Origin: Melieria omissa | Lineage: Eukaryota; Arthropoda; Insecta; Diptera; Ulidiidae | Reading direction: 5' to 3' | Assembly: GCA_963971225.1 (NCBI GenBank) | Contig: OZ020269.1 | Location: 40,693,264-40,757,263, forward strand | Length of the DNA stretch: 64,000 nt | Shown here: positions 11,176 through 22,675 of the stretch, piece after piece | Layout of the letters: every line of letters starts with the position of its first letter | Numbering within the stretch: position 1 is the first letter of the stretch | The notes under the pieces: model-generated | Seen by the model: the letters and a program-made list of their open reading frames with translations, nothing else | What the model was told of the DNA's origin: nothing | Databases searched by the model: none | Made by a program: the position numbers and the translations under genes

Positions 11176-11844
11176 TTTGAACACTCATCTATTTCCATCG
11201 CTATCCACATAAAGCAGTTGAGAATTATAAGAAACGCACAAGTAAAATTATAGCAGGCAATAATAATATTTCCAAATAAACCTTCCATCGTAAGTAGCGA
11301 GCAAGGCATACACGGAATAGGTCAGCACATTACGGTTCCTTACGGGAATTGGAATGGGAATTTTGTCGGAGAGATGCTTACTTCTTCATCAATACGTAAA
11401 GCGTGTTGGGTATGCGCTCACTTTCGCATTACCTTACTATACGAAAAAGTAAACAGTATTTGGAATGCAAGCACGAAGTATTCCGAGCATTTTCTTTGCA
11501 TTCCTTTCTATGTGATTCCCTTTATACTTTACGAAATAATGCTTACATCAGGCGGCCATTTCTTTAAGAAAGTAATGGGAATTCGTTAGGGAAATATGGA
11601 GTACTCCACAACGAAAAATAAGCATTCTGTTATGCATTGATTCATCGTTTGATTTCCTACTGGGAAGCACGCCCGCTGCTGCCTCCAAGTGCACTCATAC
11701 TTTTGTACTTCTGCCTAAGCAATTCCCCTCTTTCGCTAGCAGAAGTAAATAAACTCAAGCACAGTGGGACGAGTCGCCTTTTTTCGCAGAATATTAAACA
11801 ATTTTCTAGTACTTAGAAAATTTTCAATAGTGCTGCATATACTC

Positions 11845-11999
11845 CAGGGGCGGATTTAGACAAATATTTCGGGGGGGGTTCAAAAAGTAATCCTTTGATA
11901 TTCATAAATTGTCTTTTAATTTGTATGTAGTTTTAATGTCGATCCTAATATTTCGGGGGGTGTTTCAACCCCCAAAACACCCCCCTGAATCCGCCACTG
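11845..11999. mobile_element. hAT-type MITE, 8-bp target duplication ATATACTC
   Basis: 155 bp with ends CAGGGGCGGATT and, inverted, CAGTGGCGGATT. Flanked by ATATACTC at 11837-11844 and 12000-12007. BEL copy 4 has the uninterrupted site (GCATATACTCATACACTGCA). CAG-starting ends and 8-bp duplication are hAT hallmarks. No coding sequence; G and C runs lie near both ends. Confidence 0.92.
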
Positions 12000-12176
12000 A
12001 TATACTCATACACTGCACATCTGCTGCCACCCCAAGTGCATACATTGGGACAAATTACCCCTTTTGCAGACACAAAAATTGTTTGCACACAAAATTATTT
12101 TCACACTTTTTTACGTTCACTGACACAATAATACAAATAATCACATACACATATACATATATATACAAATATATAC

Positions 12177-13300
12177 CCTGCCGGCAACTCAATTAACTTT
12201 TAACGCACTTTAATCTAACTAATTCTCAACTAGTTGTGGTTGATAGTTGGATTATTTTCAATGGAGCCAACTGACTATTTTAACATGGCGATGGCCTAGG
12301 CAGTAGTCAATTGTCCGACTCTGCATGACTTTTCAACTAACTTAAAGTTAGTTATTTAAAAGTTAGTTAAAAGTTATCTAATCTGTGGTTAGCTATAAAC
12401 TAATTACATTTCAGTTAGCTTCAAGTTGACTTTATTTAAATCAGCTATAACTCAACTATTAGTTAATACGTCTTTATCCATAAAAATGGATATTTCTATG
12501 CTTGTTTTGTAAATTTAAAATTTTTGTATTTCCTTTTTTATTTGAAAAATGTTTAAATACCTAACAACTCTTGAAAACACTTGCGAGATGGCCTATTTTT
12601 AAAATACCAATCACCGATTTTTTCTTTTAATGCATTTTTTGTTGGACAATTTTTTCGGAACAATTTTCTTGGACACAAATATTTTCAATATAAATTCCGT
12701 TTTGGCTCTGCACATTAGCAGAGGAACAGGTGGCTTCTGATTTACCAACATTACATGAATTTAATTTATTTGAATACGAATCCCTTTCCTTTTTCAAAGG
12801 CTTCTTAAATTTCTTTTGCTTGCACCTCTCATTTTGGCTTAGCTTAAATAATTAAAACTAAAGCAATCACTTGAAAAAATTATATAAAATTGTTTAACAA
12901 TTCAATTTAGTTAGGACTCCGACCGCACGCACGAGACTAAGCACTGATTATGATTTCATAATGCACGAAAGAAAATGACAAATATGTAAAATAAAATTCC
13001 AAAGAACAAAAACAAACAACAATTAGCTGTTTTTTAAATTCCTATGCCATAAACGCACGCCTTAAATTTGGGTGGGTTCTGCATTACTTTATAGTTAGCT
13101 TATAGTTAGGGACATAAAATCGCATAAGAACAAATAGCAATTAACTGTTCTTTAAAATATGCCAAAAAGCAAAAGTTGCATTGATTTTTGGGAAGGTCTG
13201 CATTACTTGCCACGTGAAGTAACACGGATTGTGAGTACAGGGGTTTTAGCGTGTGAAAGTCGCGCACTCGTTTGGCTCTTAATGCTTTCCCCTACTGAAA
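12177..13300. mobile_element. Unclassified AT-rich insertion in BEL leader
   Basis: Relative to the leader of BEL copy 3, about 1.1 kb of extra AT-rich sequence lies here. Boundaries are approximate. It is rich in TAGTTAG/CTAACTA motifs. A partial direct duplication is present: the block around 13019-13088 recurs at about 13138-13206 (both contain TTTTTAAA-like and TCTGCATTACTT segments). No terminal repeats or coding domain were found. Confidence 0.5.
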
Positions 13301-13324
13301 AAAAAATTTATATTCTAGTACATA

Positions 13325-13571
13325 CGAGGGCGGGTCAATAAGTCCGTGACTTTTTGAATTTCCCGCCTCTTAATTGAAATGGCAACACTGCTCCCGTCAA
13401 CAGTCATCTGTCAGTTGACTCTTGTCAAAAATTGAACAAGCTGCGACATTTAGTTTGTTTTTGACAGCCGTTAATATCAGACTACCGCGGGAGCAGTGAC
13501 GGGAGCAGTGTTGCCATTTCAATTAAGAGGCGGGAAATTCAAAAAGTCATAGACTTATTGACCCGCCCTCG
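13325..13571. mobile_element. mariner-type MITE with long inverted repeats, TA duplication
   Basis: 247 bp with about 75-bp inverted arms; outer ends CGAGGGCGGGTCAATAAGTC, inverted at the other side. Flanked by TA on each side. BEL copy 3 carries the empty site (AGTACATACATTCCCC in its sense). The arms end at TGACGGGAGCAGTG, leaving a roughly 95-base centre. Confidence 0.92.
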
Positions 13572-13754
13572 TACATTCCCCATTCTTGTAAATACATTCC
13601 CCATTGACATTTATAAATTTTAATTGTTTCCCATACATATATATATTTCCCTACACGTTTACACACGGGTGTACACCTTTTTGCTCGACAAATATACAAA
13701 TTCGTTTCAACGAATTTTCCCATTCCCAACTCTTCCCATTCTCAAACATCGTTC

Positions 13755-15503
13755 GTGATACCGAAACCTTCTTCGGGGGCTATGAGCAGTGGCCGTCCTT
13801 CCGGGACATGTTTACTGCGGTTTAAATTAACCACCTCCAGCTCACTCCAGCCCAAAAATTGTATCACCTCCGATACAAGACGCAAGGTAAAGCCGGTGCT
13901 ATTTTAAAGCAATATGCATTAACCGATGAGAATTTCGGACTCGCGTGGGAAGCCCTAAGATCCCGGTATGAAAATAAGCGCATTTTGGTTGACACCCAAA
14001 TAAGATCCCTCCTGAATATCGCTCCTGCCCACACCGAAACTAGTGAGGCACTACAGCGGATCCAAAACACTATAAACAATTGTCCGTCAGTACTAAATTC
14101 CCAGGCCGTAGATACAGACAATTGGGATCCGCTGCAAGTTTATATATGCTCTACCAAATTGCCCCAAGAGACACTTGCTTTATGGGAGCAATCATTGACA
14201 TCCCGGAAGGATCTGCCACCCTGGTCGCAAATGGATGATTTCCTGGCCGGCAGATACGAGGTAGTTGAACGGCTGCAAAACATTCACCCTTCTAAGCCGA
14301 AATCACAAGCCTCGACTTCCAATGTCCTCCCAAATCGGCCACACAAATCCCTAAATTATTACACTCAAAAAAAAAAGGATTTCGCGTGCAAACTCTGCAA
14401 CGCAAATCATACCATACCGACTTGCCAGAGTTTCAAAAGACTCACCCCCAGAGTCGACTTCAATACGTTAAGAAGCACAATCTCTGCGTGAATTGTCTTG
14501 CTACATCGCACCTAACTAAAAATTGTACAAGCAATTTTACGTGCGTATACTGTCAAACCATTCTATGCTTAATTTCCCCAAAGGCAATGCGCAACCCTCT
14601 CAAACTCCTAACTGGTCACATTCGACCACTCCACAGGTCGCAACAGCTCCAAAACGATCGCATAACAACTCCGTTGCTCATTCCCCCCTTTCGGATGCGC
14701 AACCCCGCACATCTTCCAGACAAAGTACGCCCGAGAAATCCCCTTTCCAAATCTCGGGCATGGGCGGTCAGATTGTGCAAAATGACAATCATACATGCTT
14801 CTTGACATTGGCAGTCCCTCAAACTAGCACGAAACTCCCCGTGCAAGCTATCGTGCTCCAAGAGCTTACGAAATTGCTCCCACCTCGTCACATACACCCC
14901 CCTAATATGAAAAATTTCGCCATGCTAACTCTCGCTGATCCAAAACCCTTCGAGACAGCGCAGATCGATTTAGTGATTGGCAGTGATCTCATCCCGCAGA
15001 TCATGCTCGAAGGTATCCACCGGAATGTATGTGGCAGCTTACTTGCTCAGCATACAGTATTCGGGTGGGTATTAAGCGGTCCAGTACCCCCTTCACATTT
15101 GACATGTGCCACAGACGTTCCAAGTCGCCATATGCACACTGGACCCGCCCTTTGAAATAATCTTCCCGCCCTAAAGAAAGCCGTTTCGCAAGTGGTTGCC
15201 GCCCTCAATCCCGTAGGGTTTCCACCCCAGAAAATACTGGAAAATCACTCTGAACCCACCACTCCTGCAAACTCATTTTCAAACCGGCAAACTTCCCCCT
15301 TCGTTGCCAAACGTTTCGACCCCGCGGGATGGCTTTCGCCTCTAATGAGGTCCCCCAAAAGGGTTCGACAAGAACGGCCCACATTCACAGCAACTGACGG
15401 AAATTGCATTCCCTCGCAGTTCCTCATTTCATCTCCTCCGTCCCGGGTCCGAAAAGAGGTCAGTTGCTGCAAATCCCGCAGACGTCGGACTGATCGGGTA
15501 TAA
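13755..15503 (+). pseudogene. BEL/Pao gag-protease remnant, copy 1
   Basis: Aligns with the intact frames of copies 2 and 3. It begins at DTETFFGGYEQW, so about 180 N-terminal residues are gone. A TAA stop follows at 13823-13825 (MFTAV-stop). The main Gag frame then runs 13859-14491 (TRKDLPPWSQM). Frameshifts follow through the zinc knuckle region (CVNCLATSHLTKNC). The protease active-site segment is deleted (STPEKSPFQISGMGG joins both sides). Later parts (DLIPQIMLEG, GSLLAQHTVFGW) are in another frame, and the tail carries FDPAGWLSPL, a leftover of reverse transcriptase, ending RRRRTDRV-stop at 15503. Non-functional. Confidence 0.88.
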
Positions 15504-15657
15504 ACTCCAGGATCTATACGATCTCCCTCTCCAGTAATTTTCATGCTCACACAGTTCCAATTCCGGATCAAAGAGCTGTTGACTGCCACCACCCTCTCGA
15601 AAAGCAAGCCGACATTTCGGTCGGTTCTCCTGCTTCTCTCGAGCCCTACAAACATAC

Positions 15658-16343
15658 CAGGTATGCGCCTATGAAACCGGTAACGACATCTAGCGGTAAA
15701 TAGCCGAATATTTATAAACTTCGGAACCGTACCAAATGTCATGTTTACTTCTTCTGTCATATGTCAACAATATTCAGTTCACAATTTGTCAAGTTTCATC
15801 CAACAACGCATTGTTTGACGCTCCGGAAAATGTCGGATTACGTGCCTACAAATTACGATATGCGGACACAGTTAATTTTGTGTTACCATTTGAAGAAAAA
15901 AACCTTCTAAAACCTGGTGAAACGGTTAACGTTACCAACAACAATTGGCCGATTTGAACCGTGCTATACGCCAAAAACGCCCAGAATATGAAGCCAGGCA
16001 ACACAAAGTGATTTTCCTCGATGACAACGCACCACCACCACCAGCTCTTGCTCATGCGGCTTACTCACCAGACTTGGCGCCTTCGGATTATCACATGTTC
16101 GCATCGATGGGCCACGCATTAACGGAACGGCGCTTCAATTCTCACGCAGAAGTCAAAAAATGGATCGATGATTGGTTTCAGGCAAAAGGCGAAACATTTT
16201 TTTGGCGAGGCATCCATAAATTGCCTGAGAGATGGGAAAAATGTGTAGCTAGCGATGTCCATTACTTTGAAGAATAAAATTGTAATCATTTCCTCACAAT
16301 AAACGTGTTTTTTTCAAAAATAGTTTCATAGGCGCATACCTGG
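15658..16343 (+). mobile_element. mariner element copy 1, deleted, TA duplication
   Basis: Ends CCAGGTATGCGCCTATGAAA and its inverted copy, flanked by TA (15656-15657, 16344-16345). 686 bp instead of about 1.3 kb for a full mariner. Inserted in the 3' part of BEL copy 1. Nearly identical to 60967-61700 outside the deletions. Confidence 0.95.
15829..16277 (+). pseudogene. mariner transposase remnant, copy 1
   Basis: An ATG at 15829 starts MSDYVPTNYDMRTQ and continues into YHLKKK before a stop created by an internal deletion. The downstream half is read in another frame as LNRAIRQKRPEYEARQ, FLDDNAPP, YSPDLAPSDYHMFASMG and KLPERWEKCVASD, the C-terminal half of a D,34D mariner transposase. A second deletion removes about 13 codons between DDNAPP and ALAHAAYSP, so the 34-residue catalytic spacing is lost. 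Helix-turn-helix and first catalytic Asp are missing. Not active. Confidence 0.88.
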
Positions 16344-16345
16344 TA

Positions 16346-16802
16346 TTTTATTATAACGTACAAAATAATCCCTCATAACCCTCTCCAAATTCTCACTTTC
16401 CCTAAAAAGTGACAATTCAGCCAATTTAAGATAACTAGTCTCACATTCTCCCGGCTGTAGCTTAAGCGAACCCTGCAGCTCAGCCATGTTTTCTCATTCC
16501 CATGATGTCGCCTCAATACTATAATTTCAAATCATCTGACATCTACATCCTTTGCAGATCGTACGCTAGCCGACCATCGCAGCAGCTGCCTTCAAGTTTA
16601 TACCGCATGGCAGCAAGGCAGGTGCCTCCAAGACTGCTCCGCATGGACCGACCATCCCACGCAAGGACGTTATCGGCACACCCTAAGCGCATCCACAGCC
16701 AGCCAGTCGTGAACCGCACCACCACCAGCCAGACCTCAGCCGCGTCTCGGCAACCCTCCACCCGGACACAACATAAAGTGCACTCTGCAATGGCGGCTGC
16801 GA
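16346..16802 (+). other. BEL copy 1 3' untranslated region
   Basis: Matches the reverse complement of 44395-44700 (copy 3) and partly 40290-40607 (copy 2), ending CAATGGCGGCTGCGA directly before the LTR. The short frames here are not conserved in the other copies. Confidence 0.7.
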
Positions 16803-17054
16803 TGGCTAAATGAGTGCTGTGATTGTTCATTGATCTGTTGATCCCACCGCTAATCCCTTCCTTTCCTTATCCTCTTGTACTCATATTCCCCCCTATTTTC
16901 TGCTCACCGGCTTCGGCCGTTTGTATCGTTTAATGTTTCGTGTATTCTTTGTGTTACTCATTATTCCACATCCAGCGAATAAAGACCCCAAAACTTAAAC
17001 CCGAAAACAACCCGTTTATTTATTTCTCCCGCTCCGCGACGATACGCATAAACA
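16803..17054 (+). repeat. 3' LTR of BEL copy 1
   Basis: 252 bp from TGGCTAAATGAGTGC to GCATAAACA, containing GCGAATAAAGACC (polyadenylation signal). Followed by the target duplication TGACG. Confidence 0.92.
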
Positions 17055-17059
17055 TGACG

Positions 17060-17657
17060 TTTTTCAGCAACAAGGTTTTTTTGCAATCAATTTTCAATAA
17101 ACGTACTACAGAATGAAAGAAAAAAAACAACTTATTTTATTTGCAAATAAACATCGAACGCTGTTGTCAGTGAATATGACATAGTCAGAACGTTGGTTGC
17201 TTCCCACCCGCGTCTGAAATGAAATCGCAAAATTATTTCAGATGCGCCTTCTGTATATTGTTTATTCTGTGGTAGAACATAGAGACAGTAAAAAAGCAGG
17301 AAATTCTTTAGTCAGCAGCCGGACCAGGGCTACTCTGTTAGCTGCGGTAAGATGACATCAGCATTGAGCGTTTGACAGTGACAAAGCTTGTATTTGCAAA
17401 GGCTCTTGTGAATAAGGACCTCAGTTTTTGGAAAACAGTGCTTGGAGCGACGAAACGAAAGTTATTCGCATTGGACCTTATTCAACGCCCAAAAGGTCAA
17501 GCATTGGTGTGCTATTTCTTTGTCCATAGCTGTAAGTGCATACAACGGTGCTTGAGTAATTTGTAAAGTTTGCATAAAGTGGATTAAAGAAAAATGCGTG
17601 TGAAACCGCGAACGCTCAGCGCGCTCCGGGGTGCTGTGAAAAAAAATCAAGAATTAA
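17060..17657. other. Spacer, no gene seen
   Basis: Contains a dispersed motif (CAGATGCGCCTTCTGTATA near 17242) shared with 3526, 41997 and 51331. An open frame at 17372-17566 has no recognisable domain. Confidence 0.45.
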
Positions 17658-18149
17658 CCCATTGCTGCCTAATGGGTAAAATTTTACCCATGAAAACTGA
17701 CTTTTTAGAAAAATCACGGAAAATTTCGTGTTAAAGATATCTCAAAATCTTTGATAGGGATGGTTGGTAAAGATGGAACTACCTTAGTCTAGTGGAGGTC
17801 TTCTTAAAATTCCGCCATCTAGCTAGAGTTCCCTAGAGTAGACTCAAAAAATTGTGAATTTTGCGGAGGTGGAAATGTAGTGAAACCCTAGAACCTTACA
17901 AAAATCTGCCTCCTAACTCACCTGTAAACAATACTTCTTTTGTTCACGTATTTAGCTGATCACTTTAAAAAGTATGGAAAAAAGCTACCATTGCTGCCTA
18001 ATGGGTACAAAATACCCAATGAATATCTCAGCAACGTGCAGAGAGAGAAAGTTGAAGTTTTGTTTCTGATCATTTTGGGGTCAATTCCAGGTCGTGTGTG
18101 AAATTTTATCAAAATCGTATGGGCGGAACTGGTACCCGGCAGCAATAGG
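17658..18149. mobile_element. TTAA-flanked MITE, family T1 (piggyBac-type ends)
   Basis: 492 bp bounded by TTAA at 17654-17657 and 18150-18153. Ends CCCATTGCTGCC and, inverted, CCTATTGCTGCC. An internal copy of the end (CCATTGCTGCCTAATGGGTA near 17989) is a subterminal repeat. TTAA target and CCC start fit piggyBac, by inference. No open frame of note. Confidence 0.85.
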
Positions 18150-18153
18150 TTAA

Positions 18154-18459
18154 ACCTCTTAAATGTTATTTTTGATTATATGATAGGAATAATGGATATT
18201 GTTTATATGACTCCAAAGAATTGTTCAGTTAATAGTGAAATAAACCAAGTGATCCAAGTAGTGACGTTTGTCAAACTCGGCACTGTTATTTTGATATATT
18301 CAAAAAAAAGGTAAACAAATAAAAGTCAAAATTGAACCCGCTAATTTAAAGTGGAATTGAGCCACATTAAAAAATCCCGCGAAAAATCAAATTAAAATAG
18401 TTGAAACCGTGAACAATTTTTGCTATACTGTTGTGCGTGAAATAAAACAAAATGTGTTA
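18154..18459. other. Spacer, nothing recognised
   Basis: About 300 bases of AT-rich sequence without a supportable feature. Confidence 0.4.
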
Positions 18460-19117
18460 CCCGGTCTGTTTTTACACGGTTCTAAAATTTTTTTACACGA
18501 TTTTATTTAATTTAGCACGATTTTTTGGGCTTAAATGTTTGTTGTCAAATTGAATTGTTGCGAAATATGTTCATATCACAAATTTAGGGAAATCCCCTTT
18601 TTGTGGATACAAGCAAATTTACTTGTCAGAGCAATTGAAATGTGTTAATATTTTACGAACTATCAATGCAATCAGAAAATTTTTATAGGCAAATTAGTTT
18701 TTCCAACGTTACATTTATTTAAATTTTAACGCATTAAGATAAAAGGTAAGCCAAAAAATATTTTATATTCATTAAGTTATTTATATTTTCTATTTTTGTT
18801 AAATATTTTATGTATCCCTAAAAGAAAATGTCTAAAACTACAAGTACGAAATTACAACGTAAAGCCATTTCTTTGGAAACCAAAATTGAAATTTTAGATC
18901 GCCTTCATAGTGCATAGTGCACAGTGCATAGAGTGCATATTTTTTTTTCTTTAATAACTATGCTGGTGAAAAACACATTATATACATATGTATGTGAATT
19001 AATAAAATAAACATGAACACTTGTTCTGAACAAATCACCTATTTTTGGATACGATCAATGTCTTTTTTACACGGTTTTTCTCTGAACCAATCTACCGTGT
19101 AAAAACAGAATTAGGTG
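18460..19117 (+). mobile_element. Tigger/pogo-like deletion derivative, TA-flanked
   Basis: Inverted ends share CTGTTTTTACACGGT (about 18465-18480 and, inverted, 19094-19108), flanked by TA at 18458-18459 and 19118-19119. Inside lies the start of a Tigger-like transposase. 658 bp compared with over 2 kb for complete elements of that group. Confidence 0.72.
18828..18917 (+). pseudogene. Tigger/CENP-B-like transposase N-terminal fragment
   Basis: ATG at 18828 opens a 29-codon frame ending in TAG. It includes QRKAISLETKIEILDRL, matching the start of the CENP-B/Tigger N-terminal helix-turn-helix (pattern KRkaLsLeeKieIldrl). The rest of the DNA-binding region and the DDE domain are absent. It sits correctly inside the TA-flanked inverted repeats. 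Too short for function; the family call rests on this motif and the element ends. Confidence 0.7.
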
Positions 19118-19377
19118 TATATAAAACAAGCTGAGTGCCCATGGGATGGTTAATGGGAAGGTTAATGGGGTCTCGACAATACATTTTGATTTTTGCTTTG
19201 TAGAAACCCAAAAGTTGACAACGTCACAAATCCGATCGTATGGGGACGCCCTCTGGTAGTGAATTTCTGAACCTTAATTAATATTGTATTTTTTGTGCTC
19301 AAGAATGTTGACGATCGGTGAATAAATTATTTAAATCGGTTCAGTAGTTTTTGAGGTACGATGTTTTCTCGCTTACT

Positions 19378-19954
19378 TAAGGGGGTAGTCAGGTAGAATC
19401 GACCATATTTTAAAATAATTTTTTTTCATACAAATTTTTATTCCACATTAACAATTTTTTTATATGTACATATTTTTTTTATTGTACATAGTTTTGAGTT
19501 TGAAAACAATTTTTTTTTATAAATTTTCGTTTATATCCGGGGGAGATATGGGCGACCGGAAGACGCTAATTTTCAAATCTGGCTGACACGATTTCTCTAT
19601 TTAGGATGATCTGAAACATACCAAACAAATTTCATTTTGAAGTACAAATGAATGGCTCTCGTTTGAACTACAACGGTAAAAAAATATTAATAAATAAACA
19701 TTCAGTGCAATTGTAGTTTTTTTTCTTTTTTTTCTTGTTTTTTGTTAATAATTGTGTCATAACTTTGTTACATAGAAATGGACAATAATGATCGTAGTTC
19801 ATGCGATAGCCAAACCTTTTCTGAAAATATAAAAAAAAAGTTTAAGCAAACCGGTGCAGTAGATCGGCCGTAATCGAGTGAGCCAGCGTTTCAAAATGAC
19901 GTCTTCCGGTCGCCCATATCTCCCCCGGATATAAACGAAAATTTATAAAAAAAA
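19378..19954. repeat. Large inverted repeat (55 bp perfect arms), with TTAAGGGGGT start
   Basis: 19511-19565 is the exact reverse complement of 19900-19954 over 55 bases (core CCGGGGGAGATATGGGCGAC), and similarity extends inward to about 19587 and 19878. The centre is about 300 bases. At 19378 lies TTAAGGGGGTAGTC, like the end of the TTAA element at 29402, but I find no matching right end. Confidence 0.75.
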
Positions 19955-21174
19955 TTTATTTCCGTACAGTAGGGACTCGGTAAAAGCAACCCTCGATTTG
20001 CGCAACTCCTCGATTATCGCAACCACCGAATTTTATACATTATAGACTCAGTAAAAGCAACTGCTGCGGAAAAAACCTCAATAATCGCAACTTTTTCTTC
20101 GTCTTATTTTCTTTTTGTGGAGTAGAGTGTCAGTTGATGTCCCGTTTCTCTCTCTAGTTTCTTTAAATCAGTAAACTAAATTGTTATCAAACTGTTTTGT
20201 TAATTAAAAAGAACGCTATAGTTTCAAAGTTACACCGGCATTTAAAAAGTGCCACGCCTCTTGTCCAACGCCCATCAAATTTTACCAGTGAAACGGAACA
20301 TCTAAACGGTGGACCCGCACCAAATTCTAATGCTGTTCGACTTCTCATTACGAAAATATTCCATATTGAAAATTTAAGTAGTATGGGAGGTGCCCCGCCT
20401 ACATATCGGGTCGTATTCGCACTATGTGGTTGACCGAGACTTACTCAAGAAGAACATTCCATGGAAAATTCAGCTAATCGGCTGTCTCGTTTTTGAGTTT
20501 TAATGCCGTGGGACCAACAAACAAATATACATTAATTTTTATATACAACATAAAGATATTTGCTGCAATGACTCGCAAAATTTATTTATATCCATATTGT
20601 TTTGCACAAATATAGCACAGTTAATTTCTGTTGTCATGGGAATTGCAGGAAGGCGTAAAAGGTGGGCGTGGTCAACCTTATATAGCTTATGTTAACCGCT
20701 ATGAAACACAGAATCATTTTATATCAACATTAATTTTCAGACATGTACCGTAATTTTGTTTTGTTAGTTTAGTGAGCGCGGAAAGTGGGCGTGATCGATT
20801 ATATTATAGCCTATGTTTGCCGCAATGAACGGCTGAATCGTTTGATACCCATATTGCCTTACAAAAGCATACAAAAGCATAATAAGGGGGCGTGGTCATT
20901 CTCATATAGCCTATGTACCATTCCCACAGATACAAAAATGTTTGGTGCTTATTTCATCTAAATCGGTTCAGTGGTTTTTGCCTAATTGTGGATCAAAAAA
21001 TGTCACACTTGCTTTTATATAATAGTATAGATGCGCGTTGCTTATGCACATGCGTAAAAAAAAGGAGGAGTTGGTATGTTCTCTGTGCCTGTTGACGAAG
21101 ATCACAGGCAACACTCAATTCAGCTGCTACTGGAAAGTATGCATGTTGCACTTCGATGAATTATTAAGAAAATA
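19955..21174. other. Spacer with dispersed repeats, no gene seen
   Basis: At 19974 CAGTAGGGACTCGGTAAAAG with following CAACTCCTCGATTATCGCAA resembles a pogo/Tigger terminal sequence, but no partner end is visible. 20200-20410 is a reverse-strand copy of the dispersed family described at 32025 (GGGCGTTGGAC, GGGGCGTGGCAC motifs). 20640-20990 holds degenerate GGGCGTGGTC sequences. Confidence 0.5.
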
Positions 21175-21310
21175 CTTTACCTCTTTTAATATTACTTCCT
21201 TTAATATTAAAATTTTGTAATCCTTTTTTACTTTGTTATTGTTATTATTAAAAAATTACTTTACCTCTTTTAGTATTACTTCCTTTAATATTAAAATTTT
21301 GTAATACTTT
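21175..21310 (+). repeat. Tandem duplication, 84-bp period
   Basis: CTTTACCTCTTTTAATATTA at 21175 recurs with one change at 21259, and similarity continues for about 55 bases. Confidence 0.8.
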
Positions 21311-21380
21311 TTTAATTTGTGGAACTCGGTCTTTGTAGATATACGAGTATACCTTATGATCAAGAACGGAAATTTTGGGT

Positions 21381-21559
21381 GGCTGAGCTATTCGAATTTC
21401 CAATTTTGACAAGGCGTTAGCGGTTGAAGTTGGCTGCGACCAACAAAAACGCCTGTAATTTATATTTGATTTGATTTAAATTGTGAGGAATTTTTTCAAA
21501 TAAGAGCTAATGTTGCCTCAGAAAACGCAACGCTCAACGCTCCAATTTAGGTTTCACAG
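21381..21559. mobile_element. MITE family M1, copy 3 (5'-truncated)
   Basis: Matches the right half of the element at 9254-9603, from GAGCTATTCGAATTTCC to the terminal CCAATTTAGGTTTCACAG, then TAA. It abuts the SINE at a TAAGGCCTAG site that is uninterrupted in the second SINE copy (about 60650), so the MITE inserted into the SINE. Confidence 0.75.
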
Positions 21560-21843
21560 TAAGGCCTAGCTACCCGCAACCATCCGTGTTGTCCGTGCGA
21601 ATTTGTACACGGTTGGAAGGGACCTACAGTTTTATGCCGATTCCGAACGGCGAGTTGGGAGCTTTTTCATAGGCAATTTTACTCTTAGAGGTTTGCCATT
21701 TCCTGCTGAGAGGACAGCCGCCGAAAGAAAAATTGTTGTTTTTTCTTTTTTCGGTGTTAGCGCAACGGAGTATTGAACATGGGTTCGAGCGTTGCATTTG
21801 ACTCGCGGCCCAACGCACTCGCCAGCTGAGCTACGGCGGCTGC
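21560..21843 (-). mobile_element. tRNA-derived SINE, copy A
   Basis: In reverse orientation it starts with a tRNA-like head (GCCGCCGTAGCTCAGCTGG, box A) and a degenerate box B (GCTCGAACCC), followed by a body with GGTTTGCCATTTCC-type blocks seen in sense as AGAGGTTTGCCATTTCCTGC. The same arrangement occurs at 60609-60937. Length about 285 bp. No target duplication is visible because a MITE replaces one flank. Confidence 0.82.
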
Positions 21844-22675
21844 CTGCTGGTTCAGTTCATACATAATGAAATTGATTATTCTTTATTCTCTCTCTTCATC
21901 GTTCACTTATTTTTTGACAGTTATTGTCATTATACTGACAAATGTCAGAGTTCACAGCCCGTCTGTGATGTAAGAAAAAATTTCAAAATAAATTGATGTT
22001 TGAAAATACTGCACCAAAACCGGCACAAAAAACGCAATTACATGCCAGGAAAAATGTGCTATCTTTGCAAAAAAACGACCGGCAATGCAGTTTTTATGTT
22101 TTTGTAACTTAAAATACATTACCAAAATATATACTTCTGGAGTACTAAAAGTCAATTTTAAATCTTGTGCTATTCTAGCGACAAAAAAACAAATAAATTG
22201 ACACTTTGGCAATTGCTACTCAGAGAAATAGGTGTACGTCATCTACCTAGTACACTTTATTGATTTCACTATGAGTTCATAGCTAAATAAATAAAGTGAA
22301 CCAGATACTGACAACTCTCTTGAATCGGCATGCCAAGAGGCAGAACGTCTGCAGCATAGTAAAATAAAACTCACTGAAATGCCGAAGGAATCGTGTGCAT
22401 TATAATGAACTACTCATGGGGGCACGATCCCCAAGTATTCAGTACCTTTAAATGTGCAGCAAAAAATAAAGTGGGAAAGTTTGTAATATTGAATTCGGTT
22501 CACATGAGTTCGAGAACAGCAAACTCAAACGGGTTCATTCAAAACGAATTGACGTGAAAACAATTCTCAAAGCAATTGACATTTTTTAAGGGTGCCGCTC
22601 CCTATCTGGTTCACTTTATTTTTTTCACTATGGAAACAGTTGTGAAAAAAGACGCATCTCGGTTAACAACCAAAT
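21844..22675. other. Spacer containing inverted repeat
   Basis: Open frame 21952-22212 on the minus strand shows no domain. A perfect 18-bp inverted pair (ATAAAGTGAACCAGATA core) lies at 22290-22307 and 22603-22620. A related direct copy (CTAGTACACTTTATTG) lies at 22247. This may be a small DNA element, boundaries unresolved. Confidence 0.5.

Larger units (their letters stand above)
10716..11664. mobile_element. Nested DNA element with CCCAGT inverted ends
   Basis: Interrupts a leader sequence that is continuous in BEL copies 3 and 4 (AGCAGCAAGCACTCCCG). Ends are CCCAGTCGGAAATTTG and, inverted, CCCAGTAGGAAATCAAA. The flanks overlap only by AA, so the target duplication is at most 2 bp and the superfamily is unresolved. 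Inside are a 120-bp-period direct repeat, a tRNA-like sequence and short frames with no domain. 949 bp. Confidence 0.75.
9858..13754 (+). other. BEL copy 1 leader, A/C-rich, interrupted
   Basis: Long non-coding leader shared with the leaders of BEL copies 2 (36320-37897), 3 (47430-49258, reverse) and 4 (62735-64000). Landmarks in all four are the GACAGTGCAGTGTTGTGCA stretch, the CGGGCACTGGGCCCC stretch, and the GTAAGCAATCCCGCTACTGC block. Open frames inside are low-complexity and not credible genes. Four of the five insertions of copy 1 sit here. Confidence 0.75.
9676..17054 (+). mobile_element. BEL/Pao element copy 1, pol-less, five nested insertions
   Basis: A 5' LTR remnant (9676-9857) and a full 3' LTR (16803-17054) of the same family bracket a long A/C-rich leader, a broken gag-protease region and a 3' untranslated stretch. 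TGACG occurs immediately before the first LTR (9671-9675) and after the last (17055-17059): a 5-bp target duplication typical of BEL/Pao. The end of the 5' LTR and the primer site are deleted. Insertions identified by comparison with copies 3 and 4 are 10716-11664, 11845-11999, about 12177-13300, 13325-13571 and 15658-16343, together about 3.2 kb. The reverse transcriptase core, RNase H and integrase are absent. Confidence 0.92.
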
